Shown here piece by piece: positions 1-7,623 of a stretch of 13,473 bases of DNA. This DNA is from an uncultured Neomegalonema sp. (GTDB lineage Bacteria > Pseudomonadota > Alphaproteobacteria > Rhodobacterales > Rhodobacteraceae), in assembly GCA_937927905.1 (NCBI GenBank), contig CALFWP010000053.1:1-13473 (forward strand), in the 5' to 3' direction. Position numbers and translations under genes: made by a program. Position 1 is the first letter of the stretch; every line of letters begins with the position of its first letter. The notes beneath the pieces are model-generated. The model was not told the DNA's origin and did not search any database. It worked only from the letters and a program-made list of their open reading frames with translations.

Positions 1-2751
1 TTTCATCAGTGCCATGGCCGCAAACGGGTAAAGCTGTTCAACGCGCAACAGATACACATCCGTCAGACCCCGCGCATCCCGCTCCGCAAGCAGATCGAAA
101 TAGACCTTGCCGGTACAGATCACGACACGTTTGATCCGGTCATCCGGCACCAGCTGCGTATCCGACGTTCCGAATTGCGCATCATCCCAAAGCACACGGT
201 GAAAGCTTGATCCGCTATCAAACTGTTCGATATCCGACACACAGCGCTTATGCCGCAGCAGGGATTTCGGTGTAAACAGGATCAGCGGCTTACGGAAATC
301 GCGGTGCATCTGACGGCGCAGAATGTGGAAATAATTCGCCGGTGTCGTACAGTTCGCAACGATCCAGTTTTCCTCTGCGGACATCTGCAAAAACCGCTCG
401 ACACGTGCGGAGGAGTGCTCCGGTCCCTGCCCCTCATAGCCATGGGGGAGCAACATGACGAGACCGGACATACGCAGCCATTTACGCTCGCCGGAGGAAA
501 TGAACTGATCAATCATGATCTGGGCGCCGTTCACAAAATCTCCGAATTGCGCCTCCCAAAGCACCAACGCATTCGGTTCGGCCATCGTGTACCCGTATTC
601 AAACCCGAGCACGGCATATTCGGACAGCATCGAGTCGATGACCTCATAGTCATTTCCGTCCTTGAGCTGTTTCATAGGATAATGGCGCTCTTCGGTTTCC
701 TGATCGATAAAGGCGGAATGGCGCTGGGAGAACGTCCCGCGCGTACAATCCTGCCCGGACAGGCGTACCGGGAATCCTTCTTCAATCAGGGATGAAAACG
801 CCATTGCCTCGGCCGTGGCCCAGTCAAAGCCCTTACCGGTTTCAAACATCTCCTCTTTTGCCCGCAATTGCCGGGCAACGGTGCGGTGGATATTAAAGCC
901 TTCGGGTACACGGGTCAGTGTTTTCCCGATTTCCATCAACCGTTCAGCGGGATAGGCGGTTTCCCCGCGCTGATACTCGCCCTTGCCGGTGGCCAGTCCC
1001 GACCATTTACCGTCCAGCCAATCGGCCTTGTTCGGGCGGTAATCCTCACCGGCTGTGAATTCGGCCTGCAGGTGATCATTGAACTCCGTTTTCATGGTTT
1101 CAACATCGGCTTCGGTCAGAACACCCTCACCGACAAGGCGGTCACTGTAAATTGACAGTGTGGTCGGGTGTTTTTTGATCTTTTTGTACATTGAAGGCTG
1201 AGTGAACATCGGTTCATCGCCTTCGTTATGCCCGAAGCGGCGGTAACAGAAGATATCTATCACCACGTCCTTGCGGAATTTTTGCCGGTATTCCGTTGCC
1301 ACTTTCGCGGCATGGGTCACGGCCTCGGGATCATCGCCGTTGACATGGAAAATCGGGGCCTCAACCATCAGTGAAATATCAGACGGGTAAGGTGAGGACC
1401 GCGAAAAACGCGGTGCGGTGGTAAACCCGATCTGGTTGTTGACAACAATATGTATTGCGCCGCCGGTACGGTGCCCGACCAGGCCCGACAGACCGAAACA
1501 CTCGGCCACGACACCCTGTCCGGCAAAGGCCGCATCCCCGTGCAGCAGTACCGGGATCACCGAATTGCGCGCCTCCCGGTCACCATTCTGGGCCTGTTTT
1601 GCGCGGGCCTTGCCCAGTACCACCGGGTTCACCGCCTCAAGGTGAGACGGGTTCGCGGTCAGCGACAGGTGAACGCTGTTGCCGTCAAACTCACGGTCCG
1701 AGGATGCGCCAAGGTGATATTTCACATCACCGGAGCCGTCCACATCCTCGGGCTTGAAGCTGCCGCCCTGAAATTCGTTAAAAATCGCACGGAACGGCTT
1801 GGCCATCACATTGGCCAGCACGTTCAAACGCCCCCGGTGAGGCATACCGATGATAATATCCGTTGCGCCCAGCGCACCGCCGCGCTTGATGATCTGTTCC
1901 ATCGCCGGAACCAGCGCTTCGCCGCCGTCAATGCCGAAACGTTTGGTGCCGGTATATTTAACGTTGAGAAATTTCTCGAAACCCTCGGTTTCGATCAGCT
2001 TATTCAGAATGGCTTTGCGGCCCTCCGGCGTAAAGCTGACTTCCTTGTCGCGCCCCTCGATCCGCTCTTTCAGCCATGCGGCCTCATCAGGATCGGAAAT
2101 GTGCATGTATTGTAGGGCAAAGGTGCCGCAATAGGTCTTTTTAACAATATCATTGATTTCGCGCATCGGTGCGCTTTCAATACCCAGAACATTATCAATG
2201 AAAATCGGGCGGTCGAGATCCGCATCCGTAAATCCGTAAAATGCCGGGTCAAGCTCCGGCGCGCTTTCGACATTCACAATGCCCAACGGGTCCAGATTGG
2301 CCGCCAGATGCCCCCGGTGCCGGTGGGCACGGACAAACATAATTGCACGGATTGAATCCAGCGTTGCCGCGCGCACGGCCTCTGTCGTCAGACTCTGGCC
2401 ATTCGCGGCACTTTTGCCTTTTATTTTTTTTGCGACAGCCGCTGGATCAGGCAGCACATCCCATTGCCCGTCAAGCGCGGCGATCAGCTCTCCGTTTGCG
2501 CGCGGTGGCCAGTCATCTCTTTGCCAGCTTGGTCCGGCCGCGTTGGCTTTGGGATCGGCATCACTGTCATCGATACCCTTGAAAAATTTCTGCCATTCCT
2601 CACTGACCGAAGACCGGTCCTCCGCATAGCGGGCATATAGCGCCTCGACATACGCGGCATTGGCACCCTGAAGAAAGGAAAGTTGCGTGAAAGCGTCGTT
2701 GCCGGACGGCCGGCGGGCCTCGGATTTCGTCATTATATCCGCGCGGGGCAT
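1..2751 (-). CDS. sucA: 2-oxoglutarate dehydrogenase E1 component, 3' end cut by window
   Basis: Thiamine-diphosphate-dependent E1 subunit of the 2-oxoglutarate dehydrogenase complex (TCA cycle, cytoplasm); it decarboxylates 2-oxoglutarate and passes the succinyl group to the E2 lipoyl domain. The frame is open through the whole stretch: 917 codons with no stop, so roughly the last 50-70 residues lie outside the window. The N-terminus carries the typical SFLQGANAAYVEALYARYAED segment; HRGRLN is at about residues 305-310, and the ThDP/Mg region has NGDDPEAV near 471 and GHNEGDEP at 507-514. The last visible residues (VEQLYPF) match the conserved C-terminal domain. I chose the ATG at 2751 because GGAG lies 9 nt upstream; an in-frame ATG at 2733 (MTKSEARR) has only a weak ribosome site and would shorten the protein by six residues. 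sucB would be expected just off the left edge. The E1 identity is secure; the start is less so. Confidence 0.96.
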   Translation of the reverse strand, partial: MPRADIMTKSEARRPSGNDAFTQLSFLQGANAAYVEALYARYAEDRSSVSEEWQKFFKGIDDSDADPKANAAGPSWQRDDWPPRANGELIAALDGQWDVLPDPAAVAKKIKGKSAANGQSLTTEAVRAATLDSIRAIMFVRAHRHRGHLAANLDPLGIVNVESAPELDPAFYGFTDADLDRPIFIDNVLGIESAPMREINDIVKKTYCGTFALQYMHISDPDEAAWLKERIEGRDKEVSFTPEGRKAILNKLIETEGFEKFLNVKYTGTKRFGIDGGEALVPAMEQIIKRGGALGATDIIIGMPHRGRLNVLANVMAKPFRAIFNEFQGGSFKPEDVDGSGDVKYHLGASSDREFDGNSVHLSLTANPSHLEAVNPVVLGKARAKQAQNGDREARNSVIPVLLHGDAAFAGQGVVAECFGLSGLVGHRTGGAIHIVVNNQIGFTTAPRFSRSSPYPSDISLMVEAPIFHVNGDDPEAVTHAAKVATEYRQKFRKDVVIDIFCYRRFGHNEGDEPMFTQPSMYKKIKKHPTTLSIYSDRLVGEGVLTEADVETMKTEFNDHLQAEFTAGEDYRPNKADWLDGKWSGLATGKGEYQRGETAYPAERLMEIGKTLTRVPEGFNIHRTVARQLRAKEEMFETGKGFDWATAEAMAFSSLIEEGFPVRLSGQDCTRGTFSQRHSAFIDQETEERHYPMKQLKDGNDYEVIDSMLSEYAVLGFEYGYTMAEPNALVLWEAQFGDFVNGAQIMIDQFISSGERKWLRMSGLVMLLPHGYEGQGPEHSSARVERFLQMSAEENWIVANCTTPANYFHILRRQMHRDFRKPLILFTPKSLLRHKRCVSDIEQFDSGSSFHRVLWDDAQFGTSDTQLVPDDRIKRVVICTGKVYFDLLAERDARGLTDVYLLRVEQLYPFAAMALMK

Positions 2752-2928
2752 ACCCGCGTGCTCCCTGAGAGTTCAGCAATCAGAATGGGAAGCCTACCCG
2801 GACCTGAATGATCCGGATAAACCGCCCGTGATTCGGTTCGTTTTTTATCTTAACTCTGCAAAGCTGAACACAGGGTACACATAACAGTTTGTTGCGCCCT
2901 GTTATCAGAGAACGCGGATTGAACGCCG
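2752..2928 (-). promoter_or_regulatory. sucA leader with alternative inverted repeats
   Basis: This gap between the methyltransferase stop and sucA must hold the sucA promoter unless the two are co-transcribed. It contains a 7-bp inverted repeat (ATAACAG 2881-2887 / CTGTTAT 2899-2905), an overlapping 6-bp pair (ACAGGG 2870-2875 / CCCTGT 2897-2902) that cannot form at the same time, and a small CCGGA/TCCGG pair (2798-2802 / 2812-2816). No hairpin is followed by a U-tract on the transcribed strand, so I do not call a terminator. I could not assign a convincing -35/-10 pair. Confidence 0.3.
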
Positions 2929-3726
2929 TCAGCTCTGTCTGGGCATGAAACAGGCCCAGCGCATCTGCCTTTCCCGTGCTTCCGAGCACGCCAACCAGCG
3001 CGCATCATCGCTCATCTCCCGGAATTCGGGGATGCCGGTCACATCCCGGATCGAGTCATCAATGAAATTAATGTCGAATACCGCGCCCGCTCTTTCCAGC
3101 AAGGCCTCTTCCTTCGCCTTACCCTCCGGGACAAGAAACGGGTGTAATTCAGTAATGACGCGGGTTGCAGACAGCACCTTCAGAGTTTCTGCCGTAAGAA
3201 TATCGTATTCGGCACCTTCAACATCAATCAGGACCAGGTCACCGGGGCCGGGGGCCTCCTCACCTGTTTCAGCAACAAATCCGCTATCAGCGATATCGAA
3301 AGTCTTTATGGCATCCGCCACGCCGTTCAATTCAGCGGTTTCCGCAATGATCCGGCGGCTTTCTTCCACCATCTCCCAGTTCAGTGACCGTTTGGCCAGC
3401 CCCGCCGCAACCGCACCGACACCGAAAAAGCCGTCGGCGGCACCAAGGCAGAAAATCCTGTTTAACGGTCCCAGCTCCGCCATCCGCGACTGAACCGGCT
3501 GCTCATAAAGTCCGAGGATTTTCAGCGGATGGTCCGATGCACCCCATTGCGCAACATCAATCAGCTTAAAGCCCTTCAACGGCCCGTACAGCACTTCGTT
3601 GCCCAATTGGTTTTTCAGACGTTTGTTTTCACGCTCTCTCAATAAGGCAAGTAGGCGGTGCTCCCGTCCGATATCAATAAATGCCTGCGCAACCCGACGG
3701 TGTAGGTTTTCACGTAATCCTGCCAA
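2929..3726 (-). CDS. FkbM-type SAM-dependent methyltransferase
   Basis: Protein of 265 residues with the features of FkbM-family methyltransferases, which usually O-methylate sugars or small molecules. The SAM-binding glycine-rich loop is LGAADGFFGVGAV at about 94-106, an acidic residue E118 ends the next strand, and the family-typical DLVLIDVEGAEYDIL lies at 163-177, followed by TELHPF at 192-197. The N-terminal 45 residues are charged and helical. Translation appears to start at a TTG: GGAG lies 7 nt upstream, and no ATG or GTG is available in frame nearby. It is on the same strand as sucA but 177 nt away, so co-transcription is doubtful. No glycosyltransferase or polysaccharide cluster is adjacent, so the substrate cannot be guessed. 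An AT-rich stretch lies directly upstream. Confidence 0.8.
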   Translation of the reverse strand: MAGLRENLHRRVAQAFIDIGREHRLLALLRERENKRLKNQLGNEVLYGPLKGFKLIDVAQWGASDHPLKILGLYEQPVQSRMAELGPLNRIFCLGAADGFFGVGAVAAGLAKRSLNWEMVEESRRIIAETAELNGVADAIKTFDIADSGFVAETGEEAPGPGDLVLIDVEGAEYDILTAETLKVLSATRVITELHPFLVPEGKAKEEALLERAGAVFDINFIDDSIRDVTGIPEFREMSDDARWLACSEARERQMRWACFMPRQS

Positions 3727-3748
3727 TGGTCCACTCCGGTATAAATAC

Positions 3749-3767
3749 TATCATTGTCAAAATGATA
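3749..3767. repeat. 7-bp inverted repeat upstream of the methyltransferase
   Basis: TATCATT and AATGATA form a perfect 7-bp inverted repeat around a 5-nt loop, 23-41 nt upstream of the methyltransferase TTG start. On the minus strand it overlaps a TTGACA hexamer, but no -10 lies at the right distance. It could be an operator or a leader hairpin; no U-tract follows in the direction of the pilin transcript. The flanking DNA up to about 3880 is almost entirely A/T and includes a 12-bp palindrome at 3836-3847. Confidence 0.3.
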
Positions 3768-3878
3768 ATACTAAAATTAACAACCAATAACGTGCGCAAG
3801 TAATTATACTAAGCATTGTAAACAAGAAAATTTATATAAAATTTTATTTTTATAAATATATTGAATTGTATTATACAT

Positions 3879-4049
3879 TCAAGGAGTAGAAACTTTATCA
3901 AATGTTTTCGCAAGATCCTCAAACATTTTTTCAGATTCTTTTAATGCTTCACCTATTGCTGTCACAGCACCAATTGCAACAAAAGAAACAATTATACCAT
4001 ACTCAATTGCGGTAGCGCCACTTTCATCTTGCCAAAAGCGACCAAACAT
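3879..4049 (-). CDS. Flp/Fap-type prepilin, isolated
   Basis: A 56-codon gene. The product begins MFGRFWQDESGATAIEYGII and continues as a hydrophobic helix up to about residue 33, then a charged tail (EALKESEKMFEDLAKTF). Residues 11-17 fit the Flp prepilin cleavage rule G/XXXXEY: a TadV-type peptidase would cut after G11 and leave ATAIEYG at the mature end. Flp pilins are the major subunits of Tad (type IVc) adhesion pili. GGAG stands 7 nt before the ATG. The gene is clearly more AT-rich than its neighbours, and no cpaA/tad assembly gene is in the window, so assembly genes must lie elsewhere or the pilin is orphan. The family call rests on the conserved N-terminus and size; the tail is divergent. 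Confidence 0.85.
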   Translation of the reverse strand: MFGRFWQDESGATAIEYGIIVSFVAIGAVTAIGEALKESEKMFEDLAKTFDKVSTP

Positions 4050-4424
4050 AGACTTTCTCCGATTACATTCTGTATCTCGTTTTGAAAAATACTAACGGTC
4101 AAACTTTAATAAATTCAGCCACACCAAACCAATACATTGAAAAATTGCACGGCACGCAATTAAAGGGTGATTGAAGCACACTTTACTGCACGGCCCTTTC
4201 CGAGACTTCATATACGGGCGATTGTCTGATTTCAGTGCGATAATTAAGAGATGATCATAAATCTACCGGACGTCGGACTTTCGCACTTTCAGAGATCGCG
4301 AAATCAATAATCCTGCGGGTAAATCAAGACGCTCGGATGTGCATCCTGCACGAGTCAATAAAAAGCGTCCTTGGCAGGTCGGATGGCATCTATGGCATGA
4401 CGCCTTTAATCGGTTTTCGGGAAA
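4050..4424. other. Region without recognisable gene
   Basis: No coding region with a credible start, ribosome site and protein-like content is visible on either strand. The part next to the pilin (to about 4140) is AT-rich and probably holds the pilin promoter: on the minus strand a TTGACC lies at a plausible distance, but the matching -10 is poor. The rest has normal composition. It contains an 8-bp direct repeat TGCACGGC (4146-4153 and 4187-4194), AAAGGG/CCCTTT arms (4162-4167 / 4194-4199), GTGCA-TCC-TGCAC near 4340-4352, and a short tandem ATGGCAT near 4383-4400. Confidence 0.4.
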
Positions 4425-4453
4425 TTTAAAATTCGGACAAAATTGTATATAAA
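4425..4453 (+). promoter_or_regulatory. Predicted sigma-70-type promoter of the alcohol dehydrogenase
   Basis: TTTAAA (4425-4430, four of six bases of the -35 consensus), a 17-bp spacer and TATAAA (4448-4453) as -10. The start of transcription would be near 4460, about 29 nt before the ATG. The -10 lies inside the spacer of the inverted repeat described separately. Confidence 0.45.
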
Positions 4454-4470
4454 CTCCTTTGTTTTGTCCG
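4434..4470. promoter_or_regulatory. 9-bp inverted repeat, probable operator
   Basis: CGGACAAAA (4434-4442) and TTTTGTCCG (4462-4470) are perfect inverted copies separated by 19 nt. The left arm lies between the predicted -35 and -10 and the right arm covers about +1 to +10. The left arm would not be transcribed, so a protein-bound operator is more likely than an RNA hairpin. No regulator gene is adjacent. Confidence 0.5.
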
Positions 4471-4488
4471 TGATTTCAGGAGAACTCC

Positions 4489-5622
4489 ATGACCGGTTTC
4501 AGCTTCAGGACCACGCCGCATTTTGAATTCGGCACCGGTATGGCCGCACAGCTGGGCCGTTTGTCTTCGGTCCTGACCGGCGGGCATGTGCTGTTTGTCA
4601 CGGACAGCAATATCCGCGCGCTCGGCCTTGCGGATGACGCGCTGGCCGGTCTGAAGGCAAGCGGCGTCTCTGTCACGATTTACGACGGCGTGTTGCCGGA
4701 TCCCCCGGTACACTGTGTCAGGGCGGCTGTGACCGCAGGGCGCGGGGCCGGTGTCAGCGGTGTGATCGGCTTCGGCGGCGGCTCGGTCATGGATACCGCA
4801 AAAGTTGCTGCGTATCTACTGCGTTCGGATCAGCCGCTTGAAGAATGTTACGGCGTCGAGCAATGCACCGGCGAAAGGCTGCCCCTGGTGTTGGTGCCCA
4901 CGACCGCCGGAACAGGATCGGAAATGACGCCGATTTCAGTGCTAACGAAATCGGCAACGGAAAAAATGGGCATATCCTCGCACCAGCTATTGCCGGATCT
5001 GGCGATTCTTGATCCGTTGCTGACCCTGAGTGTGCCGCTGGATCAGACGGCGGCAACGGGTATTGATGCCATAGTCCATGCGATAGAAGCTTATACCACC
5101 AGGCTGAAAAAGAATCCACTTTCCGATGCTCTGGCGCTGGAGGCGCTGCGCCTGCTTTCGGGAAATATCCGCAGAGTTATAGAGATCCCAGGTGATGTGG
5201 CGGCGCGGGGGAATATGCTGCTGGGGGCGATGCTGGCGGGTCAGTCTTTTGCCAATGCGCCCTGTGCCGCCGTTCATGCACTGGCCTATCCGCTGGGGGT
5301 ACGGTTCCATGTGACCCACGGCCTGAGCAATTCAATGATGCTGGCACCGGTGTTGCGCTTCAACAGCCCGGCCTGTGATGCGGAATATGCACAGCTGGGT
5401 GAAGTGATTTTCGGCGAAGCGACGTCAGAAGGGCTGATCAGCGGGTTTGAGCGCCTCGGGCCGTCGCTTGGCCTGCCTGCAAAACTGCGGGAGTTGAACA
5501 TTACAGAGGCCGATCTTGATGTCATGGCTCAGGACACTGCGGCGCAAACGCGGCTGTTACAGAACAATCCCCGCAGGGTCAGCGTTACCGATGCCCGCGC
5601 GATTTACGGCGATGCATGGTAA
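4489..5622 (+). CDS. Iron-containing (group III) alcohol dehydrogenase
   Basis: Protein of 377 residues, normal length for the NAD(P)-dependent, Fe(II)-dependent alcohol dehydrogenase family (FucO/AdhB-like, cytoplasmic). The dinucleotide-binding GGGSVMDTAK is at 96-105 and TTAGTGSE at 138-145. The four metal ligands of the family are present: D193 and H197 in TGIDAIVHAIEAY, H263 in VHALAYPLG and H277 in THGLSN. An AGGAG lies 6 nt before the ATG. It stands alone, with its own promoter and a possible operator just upstream, and its stop is 9 nt from the stop of the convergent secreted-protein gene. The substrate is not visible from sequence: primary alcohols, lactaldehyde/diols, hydroxybutyrate or maleylacetate-type relatives are all possible. 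Family assignment is firm. Confidence 0.93.
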   Translation: MTGFSFRTTPHFEFGTGMAAQLGRLSSVLTGGHVLFVTDSNIRALGLADDALAGLKASGVSVTIYDGVLPDPPVHCVRAAVTAGRGAGVSGVIGFGGGSVMDTAKVAAYLLRSDQPLEECYGVEQCTGERLPLVLVPTTAGTGSEMTPISVLTKSATEKMGISSHQLLPDLAILDPLLTLSVPLDQTAATGIDAIVHAIEAYTTRLKKNPLSDALALEALRLLSGNIRRVIEIPGDVAARGNMLLGAMLAGQSFANAPCAAVHALAYPLGVRFHVTHGLSNSMMLAPVLRFNSPACDAEYAQLGEVIFGEATSEGLISGFERLGPSLGLPAKLRELNITEADLDVMAQDTAAQTRLLQNNPRRVSVTDARAIYGDAW

Positions 5623-5631
5623 GGGGCAGCT

Positions 5632-6198
5632 TTACGACACAGGCTCGCATTCCGAGGGCGGTGTTTCCGGAACGCCGAACACCCGATCCCGTAGCGTGAT
5701 GCGTCCGATACGCGGGTCACCGGGACGGAAAACGGTGGTAAAAGACCGTTGTTTGTCGTCCAGCCTGCCGTTTTGAAACCGGAAGAGATGATAGCCGGAC
5801 CCGCAGGGTTTATAGATAATGCAATCTCCCCGCTTGATACGGAAATCCCGCTTGCGGATATGGACCATCAGCACAGCTGCGGCATATTTGCTATCCGCCG
5901 GTGTTACGCGCGGCTTTGCCGTAGGTCTGACGCCGCAAACACGCAGGCCCTCCACCCGGGCGATGCCTTCGGTTTCCAGCAGTAGCGATTCATCAGGCAA
6001 AGCGACCTTACGGCGAGAGCGGCTGTACCGTAAATTGCCATCGATTTTGGTAACTGCGGTGATCGTGCGGCATGTGTCGGTCAGGGGATCGAAATTGCTG
6101 CACAGGACACTGCCTTCAATCAGCAAATCGTTTTCCGCCGCTTGTACGGTGCCTGTGAGCAGGGCGGCAGCGGCAAGTATGACGGCACGGATCGGCAT
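5632..6198 (-). CDS. Secreted six-cysteine protein of unknown function
   Basis: I do not recognise the family. From the ATG at 6198 the protein has 188 residues and begins with a clear Sec signal peptide: MPIR, a hydrophobic stretch AVILAAAALLTGT, and VQA as the likely cleavage site. The mature part has six cysteines (about residues 33, 43, 88, 126, 132, 184), an even number that suggests disulfides in the periplasm, and is basic in its second half (HIRKRDFRIKRGDC). An in-frame ATG at 6237 would add 13 residues but has no ribosome site; the 6198 start has only a partial one (GCGAG), so the start is uncertain. It follows the aminotransferase gene on the same strand by less than 70 nt and is probably co-transcribed with it, although the two products do not suggest a shared task. 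Confidence 0.72.
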   Translation of the reverse strand: MPIRAVILAAAALLTGTVQAAENDLLIEGSVLCSNFDPLTDTCRTITAVTKIDGNLRYSRSRRKVALPDESLLLETEGIARVEGLRVCGVRPTAKPRVTPADSKYAAAVLMVHIRKRDFRIKRGDCIIYKPCGSGYHLFRFQNGRLDDKQRSFTTVFRPGDPRIGRITLRDRVFGVPETPPSECEPVS

Positions 6199-6267
6199 AG
6201 ACACTCGCACAAAAATCCGAGTAAACAGAGTGATCATGGCGCGGGTATGGCACTTACAGGCGCTGGT

Positions 6268-7425
6268 TTAGCGGTATGCGTTCAGCCTGTACGCCAGTCC
6301 GTGCAAGATGTCCGCATCGGCATTTGCGAAGGCAAGGCGCAGATACTGCTCCTGATTTTCACCGAAAAACGACCCCGGAATACAGGACACGCCGACCTGT
6401 TCCGCAAGACCCTGCGCGACCTGTTCTGAACCGCGATCCCCGAACGGATGCTTTATATAGGCGAAATAGGCCCCGATTGCGCCGATCTCCCACCCCGGGG
6501 CGCGGGTCATGGTTTCACGTAATGCGGCGGTGCGTTTTGTAATCTCGGCACGATTTTCCGCGCGCCAGTCCGCCAGAGGCTCAATCGCGCGGGCGACCGC
6601 ATGCTGTGCGGCGCGGGGGGCGCAGATTTGCAGGTTGTCCATAACTTTTGCAATACCGTCGATGACAGATTTTCCCGCCGTGACCGCCCCGAGACGGTGA
6701 CCGGGAATACAGAAGGATTTGGAAAAGCTGTAAAGCTGAATGAAATTATCCTGCCATCCTTGATTGGTGAACAGGCTGTGGCGGTCTTCGCTGAAATCCC
6801 GGTATGTTTCGTCCAGGATCATCCAGACACCGGCCTCGCGGCAGGCGGTGAAAATCGCCTCCAGCACATCCGGCGCATAGACCGCACCTGTGGGATTGTT
6901 AGGACTGACAAGCGCAAAGGCACGCACCCCCGGCAGAGCAGCGCGGATGGCATCGGGATCAGGCTGAAACCCGTTTTCCGGATCCACATCCACATAGCGC
7001 GTTTTAATCCCGAGCATGGCCAGTGTGCTGTCATGGTTAAAATAACGCGGATTGGTCATCAGCAGCGCGTCACCATGCCCGGCAATTGCCATGGCCGTTG
7101 CCACGAATGCCTGATTACACCCCGAAGTGATATGTGTTTCGGCAGGGTCAATTCCGGCACAATATTCCCGGGAAAGCTGTGCGGCATATGCGCTGCGCAG
7201 ATCGCTTTCGCCCTCGATTTCCCCGTATCCGGTCATCGCGACCGACCGGCCCGCCTCGGCCAGCCAGTCCAACATCTCCGGCGGCGGCGGATAACCCGGC
7301 ACAGCCTGGGACAGATCAAACAAAGGCCCCTTTGAACCGTCATAGGCGCGTGCCCATGACTGGACCTTCGGAATGGCTGGCATTGAGAGGGCGTCGATCA
7401 CGGGGTTAAGATCAGGCATTGGCAT
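6268..7425 (-). CDS. Class I/II PLP-dependent aminotransferase
   Basis: Protein of 385 residues with a complete fold-type I aminotransferase signature. SPNNPTG is at 174-180 (the Asn contacts PLP), DETYRDF at 205-211 (the Asp holds the pyridine nitrogen), and SFSKSF at 233-238 gives the Schiff-base lysine K236. R244 in PGHRLG would bind the phosphate and R363 in YLRLAFANAD the substrate carboxylate. It should be a cytoplasmic enzyme moving an amino group between an amino acid and a 2-oxo acid; the amino-acid substrate cannot be told from sequence. An alternative ATG lies two codons inside (7419). The ribosome site is weak. It is divergent from the acyltransferase gene across a 198-nt gap and is followed by the secreted-protein gene. 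Its family is certain, its specificity open. Confidence 0.9.
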   Translation of the reverse strand: MPMPDLNPVIDALSMPAIPKVQSWARAYDGSKGPLFDLSQAVPGYPPPPEMLDWLAEAGRSVAMTGYGEIEGESDLRSAYAAQLSREYCAGIDPAETHITSGCNQAFVATAMAIAGHGDALLMTNPRYFNHDSTLAMLGIKTRYVDVDPENGFQPDPDAIRAALPGVRAFALVSPNNPTGAVYAPDVLEAIFTACREAGVWMILDETYRDFSEDRHSLFTNQGWQDNFIQLYSFSKSFCIPGHRLGAVTAGKSVIDGIAKVMDNLQICAPRAAQHAVARAIEPLADWRAENRAEITKRTAALRETMTRAPGWEIGAIGAYFAYIKHPFGDRGSEQVAQGLAEQVGVSCIPGSFFGENQEQYLRLAFANADADILHGLAYRLNAYR

Positions 7426-7463
7426 GGCTTTCGCTTGAATCAGGACGTGCCGGGGTCCGGCGG

Positions 7464-7475
7464 CATACTAGTATG
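7464..7475. promoter_or_regulatory. 12-bp palindrome CATACTAGTATG
   Basis: Perfect 12-bp palindrome with a CTAG core, 39-50 nt upstream of the aminotransferase ATG and in the divergent gap shared with the acyltransferase. It is a candidate repressor site by symmetry and place only. A small perfect hairpin (TGCGG-ATAAA-CCGCA, 7484-7498) and a 10-bp palindrome TGTTTAAACA (7521-7530) lie close by. Confidence 0.35.
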
Positions 7476-7623
7476 ACCGCCCGTGCGGATAAACCGCAAT
7501 CCTGACGTTCAGAGCCGTCCTGTTTAAACAAAGGTGCAACAGGGCCTTATGGTCCGGACTTGCCTGTGTATCGAAAATTAACCTGTTCTATTTATTTATG
7601 AATTCAGAACTCCGGTATCTCTG

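Noticed and set aside
250..2115. Several plus-strand open frames of 95-221 codons
   Set aside because: All lie opposite sucA, which reads through without a stop and carries its conserved motifs.
3749..3767. Inverted repeat as an intrinsic terminator of the pilin gene
   Set aside because: It lies over 110 nt past the pilin stop, is AT-rich and weak, and has no U-tract after it; a regulatory site of the next gene is at least as likely.
4253..4311. Short open frame starting ATGATCATAAATC in the gap before the alcohol dehydrogenase
   Set aside because: Only 19 codons, no properly spaced ribosome site and no recognisable peptide.
6601..7335. Plus-strand open frame of about 244 codons
   Set aside because: It is antisense to the aminotransferase, whose NNPTG, K236 and arginine motifs prove the minus-strand frame.
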